NCBI GenBank assembly: GCA_020205615.1
Contig: CM035171.1
Span: forward strand, 10,910,160 to 10,974,159
Source of the DNA: Panax quinquefolius
Lineage: Eukaryota; Streptophyta; Magnoliopsida; Apiales; Araliaceae
Direction of reading: 5' to 3'
DNA length: 64,000 nt
Shown: positions 24,786 through 35,829 of the stretch, piece after piece
Numbering within the stretch: the stretch's first letter is position 1
Layout of the letters: every line of letters begins with the position of its first letter
Made by a program: the position numbers and the translations under genes
Notes under the pieces: model-generated
The model's database searches: none
Told to the model about the DNA's origin: nothing
Seen by the model: only the letters and a program-made list of their open reading frames with translations

Positions 24786-25610
24786 CTAACCCGTGATACC
24801 TTCGTTCAAGTTCCTCGCATTTTGGGCAGTCACGACAAACGCTCTTCCAGAAACCGTTGACTTTGACTTGTTCGTATCCGCCTCTGGTGCCACCGTCCCA
24901 ATTGGACTTAACTTTGCTATAGAGTACATTCCACCCGTCATTGCTTCATCAAATTCCTGATCCATGATTTCAATCATTACTCTCCGATCCATATCGAATT
25001 GGGGTTGACCGCTCTGCATAGGGTAATTCCGAACTCGATGTTGGATTCTCCCAATTGCTGTCCAAAAACCGAAATCCATTTCATCTATTTTGGCCTTATT
25101 GGATCGGACGTCTTTTTCTATAATATCAACGTGTCGTGTAGCTTTTACCCATGCATCCTCCATTCTCATTCATTTGGTTGCTTCTTCTTTCATCAGAACT
25201 TTGATCATAGCATTCTCGATTCCAAATCTAATATCTTATATTCGCCAAAGAGTGCTTCATTTCAAGCATCATCGCATCGGGTAAACATAATTTAGAATTA
25301 TTGCATCTCTTTGCTCCTGACCTTTCTTCGTTCTTCTTCACTGCTCTTCTTCAACTCATGAATACAATTTTGTAATTCTAAATTTCGATCATAAAATTCT
25401 TCTAATAAATTTTCCTCGGTTCCTCTTCTTCCTCTTCTTCCTCACTCTCATTTCTACCTCTGCGACTATCTCGGGTGCAACTATTAATTCTTCACTCACC
25501 ACATGGATATCTCTAACTCTTTCTTCGCCTGACATCACATTATCTTGGTTGGCGATTAGAGCTTTCTCCACGGTCTCATTCACTCCATTGTTACCATTCT
25601 CAGTCGACAT
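24786..25610 (-). pseudogene. Gag lacking capsid and zinc knuckles (element C)
   Basis: Gag starts with ATG at 25608-25610 (MSTENGNNGVNETVEKALI, matching the Gag start of B at 50898). A charged part follows (RVRKKRKKRNRG near 25400), then after frameshifts the frame open at 24786-25169 (AWVKATRHVDIIEKD, MDRRVMIEIMDQEFDEAM, KSKSTVSGRAFVVTAQNAR). The last piece matches the Gag-protease linker of element A (KSKSTVLGRAF). The capsid part (YFPESIRHMKEVEF in A) and the CCHC knuckles are absent, so this copy could not form particles itself. Confidence 0.7.
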
Positions 25611-25783
25611 TCTCAAATACTGCCATAAAACAAGGGTCAATTTAACAAATTAACATATCACATAATATCCTTATATTATGACCGACCAACAAATAAGCTT
25701 AGGTAGGACACACTAGCGAAGGATTTACTCGTCTCTCCTCTCCTAGTTCTATTCCCCGATCTCCGCCAGAGATCATATCCCTA

Positions 25784-25796
25784 AGCTCTGATACCA
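25784..25796 (-). other. Primer-binding site of element C
   Basis: Minus strand TGGTATCAGAGCT, two bases inside the end of the 5' LTR. It is complementary to the 3' end of initiator-methionine tRNA and is the undamaged reference for the variants in A, B, D and the LARD copies. Confidence 0.85.
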
Positions 25797-25798
25797 AC

Positions 25799-26574
25799 TG
25801 TGATGCCCCCAAAATAGGTATACAACACCCATTCTGAGTCGTTAAAATACATGGTACAGAAACAACTACAACTTTATTAATACAACATAAAAATTGTGAG
25901 TTTAAATACAAATATTGTCATCTAGACAATATCCACACTCAAATAAGTCCTCATTACAATTATTAATACACTATTTTTACAGAATAGTGAGGACTACTAG
26001 AACCATCATTCCACACCCCGACTAGTACTTGCTACATTCTCGCCTCCTGAGAAGAAAAATGGAACAACAAGAAAAAGGGTGAGCTCAACTAGCCCAGTAA
26101 AGAATATTATGACTAAGATAACATAGAACAAATTATCGTTAGTCTTCAACAGGGAAGAATCTAATAGAATACAATACACAACCTGTTTTTAATAAATATT
26201 CGCAGCGAAAACAATAATTCATAGAAGAGTTACGTAGAGAATGAAATCTACTATTATCTATGAATTTAATAGTCCATCATCAATATTTTATCCCTGTAAC
26301 ATAAATCAATATATATCTGGAATCAAATATTCATCTTTGCACTACAGGCCAAAGATATTCACCAGTTGGTCATGTTCATATAAACACCTGTTCATCTAAA
26401 CACCTATTCATCTTTGCACTACGGGCCAAAGATATTTATCAGAAATCATTAATCTTTGCACTACAGAACAAAGATATTCAATTATATCATCATTTAGGAC
26501 TGAGGATGATGAAAAATATTTTAAAGAAAACGAATCTAGTGAAACAAAATAATAAATATTAAGGATTCGTATTT
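25799..26574 (-). mobile_element. 5' LTR of element C, primer-site side (split by Copia)
   Basis: Collinear with 19184-19948 of the 3' LTR. It is interrupted at 26574/26575, and the LTR resumes at 35830. The uninterrupted 3' LTR reads TTGTATTTCAGC at this point, which gives the empty site. Confidence 0.88.
26570..26574. repeat. Target site duplication, left (TATTT)
   Basis: TATTT directly before the Copia 5' LTR; the second copy is 35825-35829. The empty site in the other LTR of C has one TATTT. Confidence 0.93.
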
Positions 26575-28462
26575 TGAAAGTAGTATGCACACAAGCCAAT
26601 CATGTTTGATGATAAAGCATATACTTTGTAACAATCTTATTCATTTATTAATAAAAAGTATTAATTTATTAAAGGCTTTTAATTATCTACATGATGCTTT
26701 GTATTATAATATGTGATAAACCCATAGTTTTAAGCAATGCTTTTAAAATAATGATGATGATCATTCTAATGAGATCTAAATTCTTAGAAAGCTTAAAACT
26801 AAAATAGTTCCCAATCATTGGATTACTAAATTGGGGATTAGTGAATCCGGATAGATTGAGTACATACGTTGCTTGCTTCATTGGATGAGGATGATTGATC
26901 TCATGATCATTTGTGTGTGGAGACACTAAAGCAAGTATGTAGGTGCTTATTAGAGAATAAGTTCATTTGAGCGTGGCTCGCTAAGGAATACCTAATGGAG
27001 TTTTATTTGTTTGTCATCGTCATAGGAATTCAGTAGTGATAATAGTACAAGTAATCCTTGGACTTGAGATCATCATAGTATCTTGTGTATGATGAGTTAT
27101 ACTTTGACTTATTCCTTAAGACCCTTAGGGTATATCAAAGGGTATGCTTGGGTATAATAAGTTGTACATGGAGATAATGTATGATCAATAAAGAATCTAC
27201 CACTTCTAATAAAAGAAGAGAAATGTCCTATGTGATTCGATAAATGACAACCCGGTAGTCCTTGGCGGCGAGAATGAAATTAGAAAGGAGTTTCTAATTT
27301 GCATTATTTGGAGTTGTGCATTTAAGAGTCGAAATACATATAATTAAATAAAATAAGACTTGTGATAAATTCCATGTCTTATATTTAATTGGGACATTGT
27401 ATGGTGAAAGGATTGAATTGTACGGTAACTATTTACTCAAAGGTTCTTTTATGATTAATGTTGAAATCTATATTATCCGGAAAGTCGCTGATCGCTAGGG
27501 AGGCTTTTCCTATTATAGAATAAATATTATTTATTTAAATAAATTAATTGTTTAATTTATTTATTTAAATAAGATTAGAATTGTTCTAATTGATTTATTC
27601 ACAACTTGGTTTAATATGGAGAACCTAAAGGGTCACACCATAAAAGGAAGAATAATTATTTAAGAAGTTAATGGCATAATCGTAATAATATATTTAAGTA
27701 TATTTAATTTAATCTATGGTGATAGAATAAATTAAATAGCTTAATATTTATTATTTAATATTTTAAAAATATTAAATATAAATTAATAAGAGGAGTCTTA
27801 TTAATATTATTACAATTATTATTATTTTAATTTCTAAAAGAGTTTAGGAATTAATTTAATATAAGTACTCTCAATTATTCCTAATTGGATTAGGAAGGAA
27901 AATTAGTTAAAGGAGTTTAATTAATTATCCCTAATAAGATTAGGGAGCTTAATTAATTAAAAGAATTTAATTAATTAAATAAAACTCAATTCCTTAATTG
28001 TTAAGATGGATTGCCCACATTTATAAATAAGAGGAGTCTTATTATGGGTATGGGGGTTGTTGACTTTGACAACTACGTAATAATTTCAATTTGTTGGAGA
28101 GTACTCCCTTTCTATAGAGATAGAAAACTAGGGTTTGAGCCAATACTCCTTCTTCTTGAATTTTCTTCTTCCTTGGTGGATCACCTCTAGAGGCCAAACA
28201 TTTGGGTGGCTAACGTTGATCAAAGGAAAGAACCAAACCCGGTGGATTCAAGTTGAACGCGAAAGGATTTGGAGGTGAACTTGTACACGAGGAAGCTCGA
28301 TCTTCAAGGTATGATTTTATTCTTTATCTTTTCGTTTAATTAATAATTGTGCATAAAGGGTGATCCGGGTATATGGTTTGTAAAATATTTAAACTCTGAT
28401 TTTTACACACTTCCGCATTATTTTGCAATTTGATTGCGCACATGAATATTACAAATCTTACA
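26575..28462 (+). mobile_element. Copia element, 5' LTR (1888 bp)
   Basis: TGAAAGTAGTATG...AAATCTTACA, with TG...CA ends. It is nearly identical to 33943-35824 (1882 bp) apart from scattered small indels and substitutions, which suggests a fairly young insertion. It contains AT-rich stretches with repeated AATTAATTAA and a GC-richer 3' part (CCAAACCCGGTGGATTCAAG). Confidence 0.93.
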
Positions 28463-28463
28463 G

Positions 28464-28476
28464 TGGCATCAGAGCC
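28464..28476 (+). other. Primer-binding site of the Copia element
   Basis: TGGCATCAGAGCC, one base after the 5' LTR end. It is complementary to initiator-methionine tRNA with one mismatch. Confidence 0.85.
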
Positions 28477-28886
28477 AAACCTTTATGCGAATTATTAATT
28501 GTTTTAATTTGATATGTATATTGATATGTGTTTAGAACAATTTAATTGGGCATAATTTTATTGTATAAAATTTTAAAAAAAATAATAATAAGGAAGGTGC
28601 CGATTTTTTTTTTCCCAACCGTCCAACGTACTGCATGTTAACAAGTTTTATAATTAAAAAAAAAAACATGCATCACGAAAATTTGGAAGCATGTTAACTT
28701 TTTAAAGAGGGAGCATGCACGGTTTTTGGCAGGAGCATTAGTTTTAATTTAAGGAAGCATGTTAATTTTTAAAGAGGACACGTACACGGTTTTAAGCAGA
28801 GCATTAGTTTTAATTTAAGGAAGCATGTTAATTTTTTAAAGAGGGACATGCACGGTTTTTGAAAAAAAAAAAAAATCAAAAGGAAT

Positions 28887-28888
<2 letters not shown>

Positions 28889-28970
<82 letters not shown>

Positions 28971-28983
28971 TATATACATATAT
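28889..28983. repeat. (AT)n microsatellite
   Basis: About 95 bases of nearly pure TA dinucleotides, broken by one ATTAC and a few single-base interruptions, inside the Copia leader. Confidence 0.95.
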
Positions 28984-28999
28984 ATATTCTTAATTATTA

Positions 29000-29700
29000 T
29001 ATATAATTAAAATAAAAGTTTATTTTAATTTTAAAATAAAAGGTTTATTTTAATATTAAAATATAAAGTTTTATTTTAATTTTAAATAATTTTATAATTA
29101 AAATAAAAGGTTTATTTTAATCTTAAAATAAAAGGTTTATTTTAATATTAAAATAAAAGGTTTATTTTAATATTAAAATAAAAGATTTATTTTAATTTTA
29201 AAATTTTATTTTAATTTTAAAATTAGAATTTTACTAATTAATTGTTGGAATTGGATTCCATAATAATTAATTGGAGTTGAAATTGGATTTTATTTTTCCT
29301 AAAATAAAGGAGTTTATTTGTGAATAGGAAAGAGAATCCATGTTTCCTTAAATAAAGGAGTTTATTTAAATATGAAATAAGATTTCATATTATTCAAAAT
29401 AAAGGAGTTTATTTGTGAATAGGAAAGATAATCCGTGTTTCCTTTAATATTTTTTTTACATGGAATTGATTCCATAATTAATTAAAATAAAAGAGTTTAT
29501 TTTAATTAAAGATTATTTTATATATGAAATTGGATTCCATAATTAATTAAAATAAAGGAGTTTATTTTGATTAAAATTTTTTGATTAAAATAAAATAGTT
29601 TATTTTATTCAAAATTTGATAAATTAAAATAAAATAGTTTTATTTTGATTTAAATTTGGATTAAAATAAAGGTGTTTATTTTAATTCAAAAATAGATTTT
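29000..29700. repeat. Serial AAATAAA/TTTATTT inverted-repeat units
   Basis: Around fourteen short palindromic units of the form AAAATAAA-AGG or GGAG-TTTATTTT, first about 30-50 bp apart in tandem (29030-29190), then more loosely spaced to about 29690. Each can fold as a 7-8 bp stem. Two more lie at 32745 and 32783. Confidence 0.75.
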
Positions 29701-30459
29701 ATGCTAACTAAATTTGCCCATTAAATGATATCAATATATATATTAAATGTTTATTATTCATAAGATGAATATTATTTATTGATGCATATGGTGATGTGTA
29801 TGATAATAAATGGGATTGATTATGGACTATCACCAATGCGATTGGATTTTATTTTAGTTGGATGCATGAATGTATGGGTTTTATTAAATGGGATCTGCAG
29901 ATACCTCGCCTTCTCTAATTTTTTCTTAATGTAAATTCTAACTCTCTCCTATGTACTTCCCTCGATCACGATCAAGGTTTCTATTTATTTTAAATAGTTT
30001 TGTAATAGGAATAGTTAGAATTAATTTTAAAAATTGGAGATCAAGGAGCAAGGAGCTTGAAAGACCCGTTTGTAATGGAGTCCCAAGTTTAAATGTAATA
30101 GTTATATTTAAATATTATTTCTTGCACCCTTAGGGGGAGCCCAACCTTTTGGTTCACTTGGTGGCTCTAGTGAACCAAACTAGAATAAAAGTCCATAATC
30201 AATCCGGTATAATATAGTATTCTATATGTGCATGCTTATACTATATATATATTATATATTATGCAAACATGCTTCGCATGTTTATTAATATATACGCGTA
30301 TATATATATATATGCATGCCGCTAAACAAGATGAGACAAATTAATAACAAAACCCTCAATTTTTTTTTTATTAAGTCCTAAGCGTTCAAAGATATTTGGA
30401 ATATCGAACGTCGCCTTCTAGCATGATAAAATTAATAGAGTATTAAATATTTAATATGA

Positions 30460-30765
30460 GTTTGTTGTGTCACCACAAAGCAAGTATTAAGTATTTAAGA
30501 TGTTAATTAATCACATTTGATGCTTATAAAGAAAATTGAACAATATTGTTTTGTTGTGTCACCACAAGGATGATATTTTTCTTTTTGAATATATAGAGTG
30601 CTAGGTCGAACTTAACTTGGATAATTTTGATTCTGGGATGTGCCACCACTTGATCAAAATAATCTAAGAGGCAAAATACAAGGAGTTGCATAGTTGATGT
30701 AATTGACAAAAGTTGTCTACCTATTTATTTATATATATAGTTTGTTGTGTCACCACAAGGCTATA
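30460..30765 (+). repeat. Four TTGTGTCACCACAA hairpins
   Basis: TTGTG-TCAC-CACAA occurs near 30465, 30553 and 30740, with a diverged copy near 30636 (GTGCCACCAC). The stem is 5 bp with a 4-base loop; two copies are preceded by the same AGTTTG or TTTG. Confidence 0.7.
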
Positions 30766-31069
30766 TACATTTGAAATGGGATCCTTATTCTCACTAGCAA
30801 ATCTTTAATTAGATTTTTTTAGAACTATATAAGTGAGGTAATATAGTTTGAAGAAAATAGTGGGAGATACCAATTTAAAACAAGACCTAATTTATTTTGG
30901 TAATTAATAAAAGAATGTATGTTAAAATGTTGTTAATTACAAATTCATTTACGTAATTTTACAATGTCTAAAATTACTATCATCATGGAAACATATTAGA
31001 TGTTATTTAACCTAATCAATTTAATTGGATTGGTTAAGGAATATGAGAATAGTTCTCATAGTCGAAAAG

Positions 31070-31740
31070 CTATCTTATGTCCTTAATACGCCTATCCTTG
31101 CAATGGTTGCGCATAATGCCTCGAGGAAGAGATTGCTACTTTTAGAAAGTGGCAAGATGATGCTGCAAATTAGCTCGATGCATCATGCTCGTATCCATGA
31201 GTAACAAGCTTCAAATCGGCTGAAACTATGGATACTTCTACTATACTCCCGCACGCCAAGTAGTTGATGGTGAGGAAAGTAGGGTGATAGATATCGAGAT
31301 ATCTAAGGAGCTCTTCCGATCTAGAATGGCCAATGGCACTATAGATGCAGACAAAAAGTTCTTAACATAATCAATTTGATTGATCAATTAGGACAACCGC
31401 TTTTGTCATGGATGGAGAGTTGAGCCAAGATTTGATCTTGCACTCACTCCCGGACTACTTTCACAATTGTTGTGAATTTTTCATATAAACAAGCTAGATA
31501 TCAGCTTTGTTGATTTGCTTAACATGTTGAAAAATGTTGAGAGTCACTTTCCAACCAAGAAAGATCAAGTTTTCTTGGTAGGAGCCAAAGGATCTTCTCG
31601 AAATAAAGAACGATTCAAAGAAGGTAAATAGAAAGGCATAAACAAAGGATAATAAGAACAAAAGCGATATGGATAGCAAAGGAGTTTGCTTCCACCGCAA
31701 TAAGCTCGGACACCGAAAGAAATCATGAGAAGCATCTTGC
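31070..31740 (+). pseudogene. Copia Gag remnant with zinc knuckle
   Basis: Translated in shifting frames it gives the Copia Gag core (MINLIDQLGQ-like INLIDQLGQ, MDGELSQDLILHSLPD near 31400-31450, and NMLK) and, near 31686, CFHRNKLGHRKKS-stop, a worn CX2CX4HX4C zinc knuckle with the second and last cysteines lost. Gag would coat the RNA and form particles. Stops and frameshifts leave no long frame on this strand; the 99-codon frame on the other strand is a shadow. Confidence 0.7.
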
Positions 31741-31827
31741 GAGGCTAACCAAAGAAGCTTAGTGAAGTTTCGGTTCAATACGCTTTTGTTCATGATTGAA
31801 ATAAATTTTTCTTTAAGTCAAGGTTCT

Positions 31828-31870
31828 ACTTGGGTATTGGATACCAACTTTGGTTATCATAAATATAGAT
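31828..31870 (+). pseudogene. Copia protease active-site region
   Basis: GSTWVLDTNFGYH matches the Copia protease signature WVLDTGCGSH, with the catalytic DTG changed to DTN. It lies downstream of the zinc knuckle as expected. Most of the domain cannot be followed. Confidence 0.65.
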
Positions 31871-32219
31871 TTATGAAGGACCAAGCGAGTAGAAAGCTAA
31901 ACAAATATAAGTAATCTTATGTGCGGAAATGTAGCAAAGGTTGCCATATTAGCCATAGAAACTTATAGTTTAGCAATGCCTTCGAACAAATCTATTAAGT
32001 CAATAAGTTGTTATTGTATTCCAGTTCTTGTTAAAAATATTATTTCCATTTTATTGTTGGACAATGAAATCTTTGGTATTATAATTAAGAACAATTGTTG
32101 TTCTATTTATAATAATAATATTTTGTATAGAACCTAATATTACTTAATTGATTTTGTATACTGACTTACGTGAAAAATAATTTTGCATATTGAACAAATT
32201 AGTATAAGAAAAGGAGATG

Positions 32220-32830
32220 ATCATTCAAAGAGTTGAATGTGTGTATTTGCTAAAATACAAGTGTGAATTATTTGAAAGGTTCAAAGAATTGAAAGTGAAA
32301 CAAATTGGCAAAGTATTAAGATTCTTTGATTAGATCAAGGATAAATACTTGTGCAATAAGTTTCTAGATCATCTCAAATAGTTTTCTCATAATGGACACA
32401 TCCCGATATGCAATAATTGATTGATGTATCTAAATGAAAAATCGTACCTTGTTGGACATAGATGCGGTCCATAATGATTTTACCGACATTCCAAAGATCC
32501 TTCCGGGATAATGTCCTAGAAATGGTCGCATATCTCGAAAATGGTAACCTCAAAATCCGCCCCAAGACTCCATAAAAGTTATGGATGGGAGGATTCCTAA
32601 TCTTAAGTATGTTAAGATAAGGGGTTGTCCAACTTATGTGAAAAGGTTTCAAAGGATAAGCTTGGGACAAAATTTGACATGTACATTTGTGGGACATCCT
32701 AAAGTAAGTTTAGGGCATATGTTCTATAATCCTACATAGCAAAAAAAGGTGTTTATTTTGAAACACGCTTCCTACTAAGATAAAGGTGTTTATCATTGAA
32801 AGGGCTAGTGGGAGGATAATAGATCTTGAA
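32220..32830 (+). pseudogene. Copia integrase remnants
   Basis: Near 32230 VYLLKYKCELFERFKELK corresponds to the integrase core part YLMKxKSEAFEKFKEF. Near 32585-32740 IPNLKYVKIRGCPTYVKRF, FVGHPK and MFYNPT match the region after the core (LKxLRVWGCPAYVK..FVGYPKETKGYYFYNP). The catalytic residues are not preserved in a readable frame, and the middle of the domain is missing. Its place before RT shows Copia order. Confidence 0.75.
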
Positions 32831-33027
32831 AAGTTCAAGAACCACAAAACACTATAAGTCAAATAAGAGGAACACGTAGATAGACCTATTATACCACAAA
32901 TCAATCAGTAAATCGGAATAGTACCAAAGATACCTAGGAGGTATGGATTCATCATGGATGATGATGATGAGGTATACATCATAGAAGATGATGATCCGTA
33001 GTTACATTCGATGAGGTAAGACTTCTA

Positions 33028-33640
33028 GTGTGTACAAAAGGGTCGATTAGGAGCGTCGTGAAATTTCTAGTATTATATGTTGATATACTACGGATGAGGA
33101 ATTACATACCAATGCTACAATCAAGAAAGATAAAGTTGTCTAAACAATCCTCCATGAATGATTTGGGAAGAGTATCATTATTGGGGATGCAAATCTATAT
33201 AGATAGATTTAAAAGGATGCTCAACTTAACCCAAGGAACGTATATTCATTTGATGCTAAAGTCGCTTTAGCATTGCAAACTCAAGAGATGTCTCATGTTG
33301 ATGAGCTATGGAGTGTATCTCTTTATAGTCCCCACGAGACTCACGAAAAGAGAGATCGCATGAGTGACTATCATGTATGCAATGAAATATACAAGATCTA
33401 ATGTTGATCGGTCATATTCGAGAAGATCACCGTAAGACAAAGAAAAACATCTTAAAGTTCTTAACCCAAGCACTAAGGATGTGAGCATACATGGTGGGTC
33501 CGAATTAAAACTAGAGGGCTTAATGCACTCAAGTTTTTCGACGCACTAAGATGATGAAAAATCCACTTTAAGGTAAAGGGTTACCTTGAACAAAGGTGTA
33601 GTGAATTGAAAGGTTCCAAACAAAGAAAGAGTTCTTTGGT
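33028..33640 (+). pseudogene. Copia reverse transcriptase, C-terminal half
   Basis: Frame open 33028-33270: VVKFLVLYVDILRMRNY is the YVDD box region (LYVDDILLIG), with one Asp lost; then MNDLGRVSLLGMQIYIDR and MLNLTQGTYIHLMLK match SMKDLGEAxYILGIxIxRDR...LSQxxYIxKML. In other frames IMYAMKYTRSNVD, HLKVLNPSTKD and HGGSELKLEGLM continue the domain. The first ~200 residues of RT are deleted between about 32990 and 33028. Confidence 0.85.
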
Positions 33641-33932
33641 TTAGTGATAAAGACAAAGTAATAGCTATAAATGAAGTCGCAAGTTGATTGTTTGGATTAA
33701 AAGTTCATGATGAGCTAGAATAGTTCCTAAGTCTCATCTTGGATCTAAACGTGTGTTGTGGCACTTTCATTTGATTATTAGAATCATTGAAAGATGGGAA
33801 ATCACTATAGAGATAGTGGACTCTCATGAACAACATTACATATCCATTAACTAAAGCTTATCCAACAAAGCAGGATAATCGTCCACTTAGAGAAGAAGAG
33901 TATGAGTTACCATGACGATTGGCTTTAGTGCA
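33640..33932 (+). pseudogene. Copia RNase H end
   Basis: Pieces INEVAS.LFGLKVHDELE and NNITYPLTKAYPTKQ match the RNase H region (EAAKEAVWLKKFL and NVADPLTKPL), ending with LALVQVGD just before the LTR. Stops interrupt it. Gene order protease-integrase-RT-RNase H identifies the Copia superfamily. Confidence 0.75.
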
Positions 33933-33942
33933 AGTGGGAGAT
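33933..33942 (+). other. Polypurine tract of the Copia element
   Basis: AGTGGGAGAT directly before the TG of the 3' LTR, overlapping the end of pol. Confidence 0.75.
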
Positions 33943-35824
33943 TGAAAGTAGTATGCACACAAGCCAATCATGTTTTTGATGATAAAGCATATACTTTGTA
34001 ACAATCTTATTCATTTATTAATAAAAGTATTAATTTATTAAAGGCTTTTAATTATCTACATGATCTTTGTATTATAATATGTGATAAACCCATAGTTTTA
34101 AGCAATGCTTTTAGAATAATGATGATGATCATTCTAATGAGATCTAAATTCTTAGAAAGCTTAAAACTAAAATAGTTCCCAATCATTGGATTACTAAATT
34201 GGGGATTAGTGAATCCGGATAGATTGGTACATCACGTTGCTTGCTCATTGGATGAGGATGATTGATCTCATGATCATTTGTGTGGAGACACTAAAGCAAG
34301 TATGTAGGTGCTTATTAGAGAATAAGTTCACTTTGAACGTGGCTCGCTAAGGAATACCTAATGGAGTTTTATTTGCTGTCAATAGGAATTCTCTGTAGTG
34401 ATAATAAGACAAGTAATCCTTGGACTTGAGATCATCATAGTATCTTGTGTATGATGAGTTATACTTTGACTTATTCCTTAAGACCCTTAGGGTATATCAA
34501 AGGGTATGCTTGGGTATAATAAGTTGTACATGGAGATAATGTATGATCAATAAAGAATCTACCACTTCTAATAAAAGAAGAGAAATGTCCTATGTGATTC
34601 GATAAATGACAACCCAAAGTAGTCCTTGGCCAAGGCGTAATGAAATTAGAAAGGAGTTTCTAATTTGCATTATTTGAGTTGTGCATTTAAGAGTCGAAAT
34701 ACATATAATTAAATAAAATAAGACTTGTGATAATTCCATGTCTTATATTTAATTGGGACATCAGATGGTGGAAGGATTGAATTGTCACGGTAACTATTTA
34801 CTCAAAGGTTCTTTTATGATTAATGTTGAAATCTATATTATCCGGAAAGTCGCTGATCGCTAGGAGAGCTTATCCTTATTGTAGAATAAATATTATTTAT
34901 TTAAATAAATTAATTTTTAATTTATTTATTTAAATAAGATTAGAATTGTTCTAATTGATTTATTCACAACCTATTTAATATGGAGAACCTAAAGGGTCAC
35001 ACCATAAAAGGAAGAATAATTATTTAAGAAGTTAATGGCATAATCGTAATAATATGTTAAGTATATTTAATTTAATCTATGGTGATAGAATAAATTAAAT
35101 AGCTTAATATTTATTATTTAATATTTTAGAAATATTAAATATAAATTAATAAGAGGAGTCTTATTAATATTATTACAATTATTATTATTTTAATTTCTAA
35201 AAGAGTTTAGGAATTAATTTAATATAAGTACTCTCAATTATTCCTAATTGGATTAGGAAGGAAAATTAGTTAAAGGAGTTTAATTAATTATCCCTAATAA
35301 GATTAGGGAGCTTAATTAATTAAAAGAATTTAATTAATTAAATAAAACCCAATTCCTTAATTGTTAAGATGGGTTGCCCACATTTATAAATAAGAGAGAG
35401 TCTTATTATGGGTATGGGGGTTGTTGACTTTGACAACTATGTAATAATTCCAATTTGTTGGAGAGTACTCTTTTCTATGAGATAGAAAACTAGGGTTTGA
35501 GCCAATACTCCTTCTTCTTGAATTTTCTTCTTCCTCGTGGATCACCTCTAGAGGCCAAACATTTGGGTGGCTAACGTTGATCAAAGGAAAGAACCAAACC
35601 CGGTGGATTCAAGTTGAACGCGAACGGATTTGGAGGTGAACTTGTACCTGAGGAAGCTCGATCTTCAAGGGTATGATTTTATTCTTTATCTTTTCGTTTA
35701 ATTAATAATTGTGCATAAAGGGTGATCCGGGTATATAGTTTGTAAAATTTTTAAACTCTGATTTTTACACGCTTCCGCATTATTTTGCAATTTGATTGCG
35801 CACATAAATATTACAAATCTTACA
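33943..35824 (+). mobile_element. Copia element, 3' LTR (1882 bp)
   Basis: Same ends and content as 26575-28462. The ORF at 35384-35584 on the other strand is a shadow. The LTR is followed by the second TATTT. Confidence 0.93.
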
Positions 35825-35829
35825 TATTT
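35825..35829. repeat. Target site duplication, right (TATTT)
   Basis: Second TATTT; the C LTR then continues CAGCTATTCC as in the uninterrupted copy at 19953. Confidence 0.93.

Larger units (their letters stand above)
28477..31070 (+). mobile_element. Copia leader: non-coding, hairpin-rich
   Basis: About 2.6 kb without a usable frame. It includes diverged direct repeats near 28640-28860 (GGAAGCATGTTAA units), an (AT)n tract (28889-28983), serial AAATAAA..TTTATTT inverted repeats (29000-29700), a 9-bp perfect hairpin TGGTTCACT/AGTGAACCA near 30150-30177, and four TTGTGTCACCACAA-type hairpins (30460-30765, one degenerate). Confidence 0.7.

Noticed and set aside
25784..25796. tRNA-like sequences near LTR ends
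   Set aside because: These are primer-binding sites, complementary only to the tRNA 3' end; no tRNA gene structure is present.
32374..32697. 107-codon minus-strand frame in the Copia element
   Set aside because: The plus strand of the same stretch encodes the Copia integrase-RT linker (GCPTYVKRF), so this is antisense shadow.
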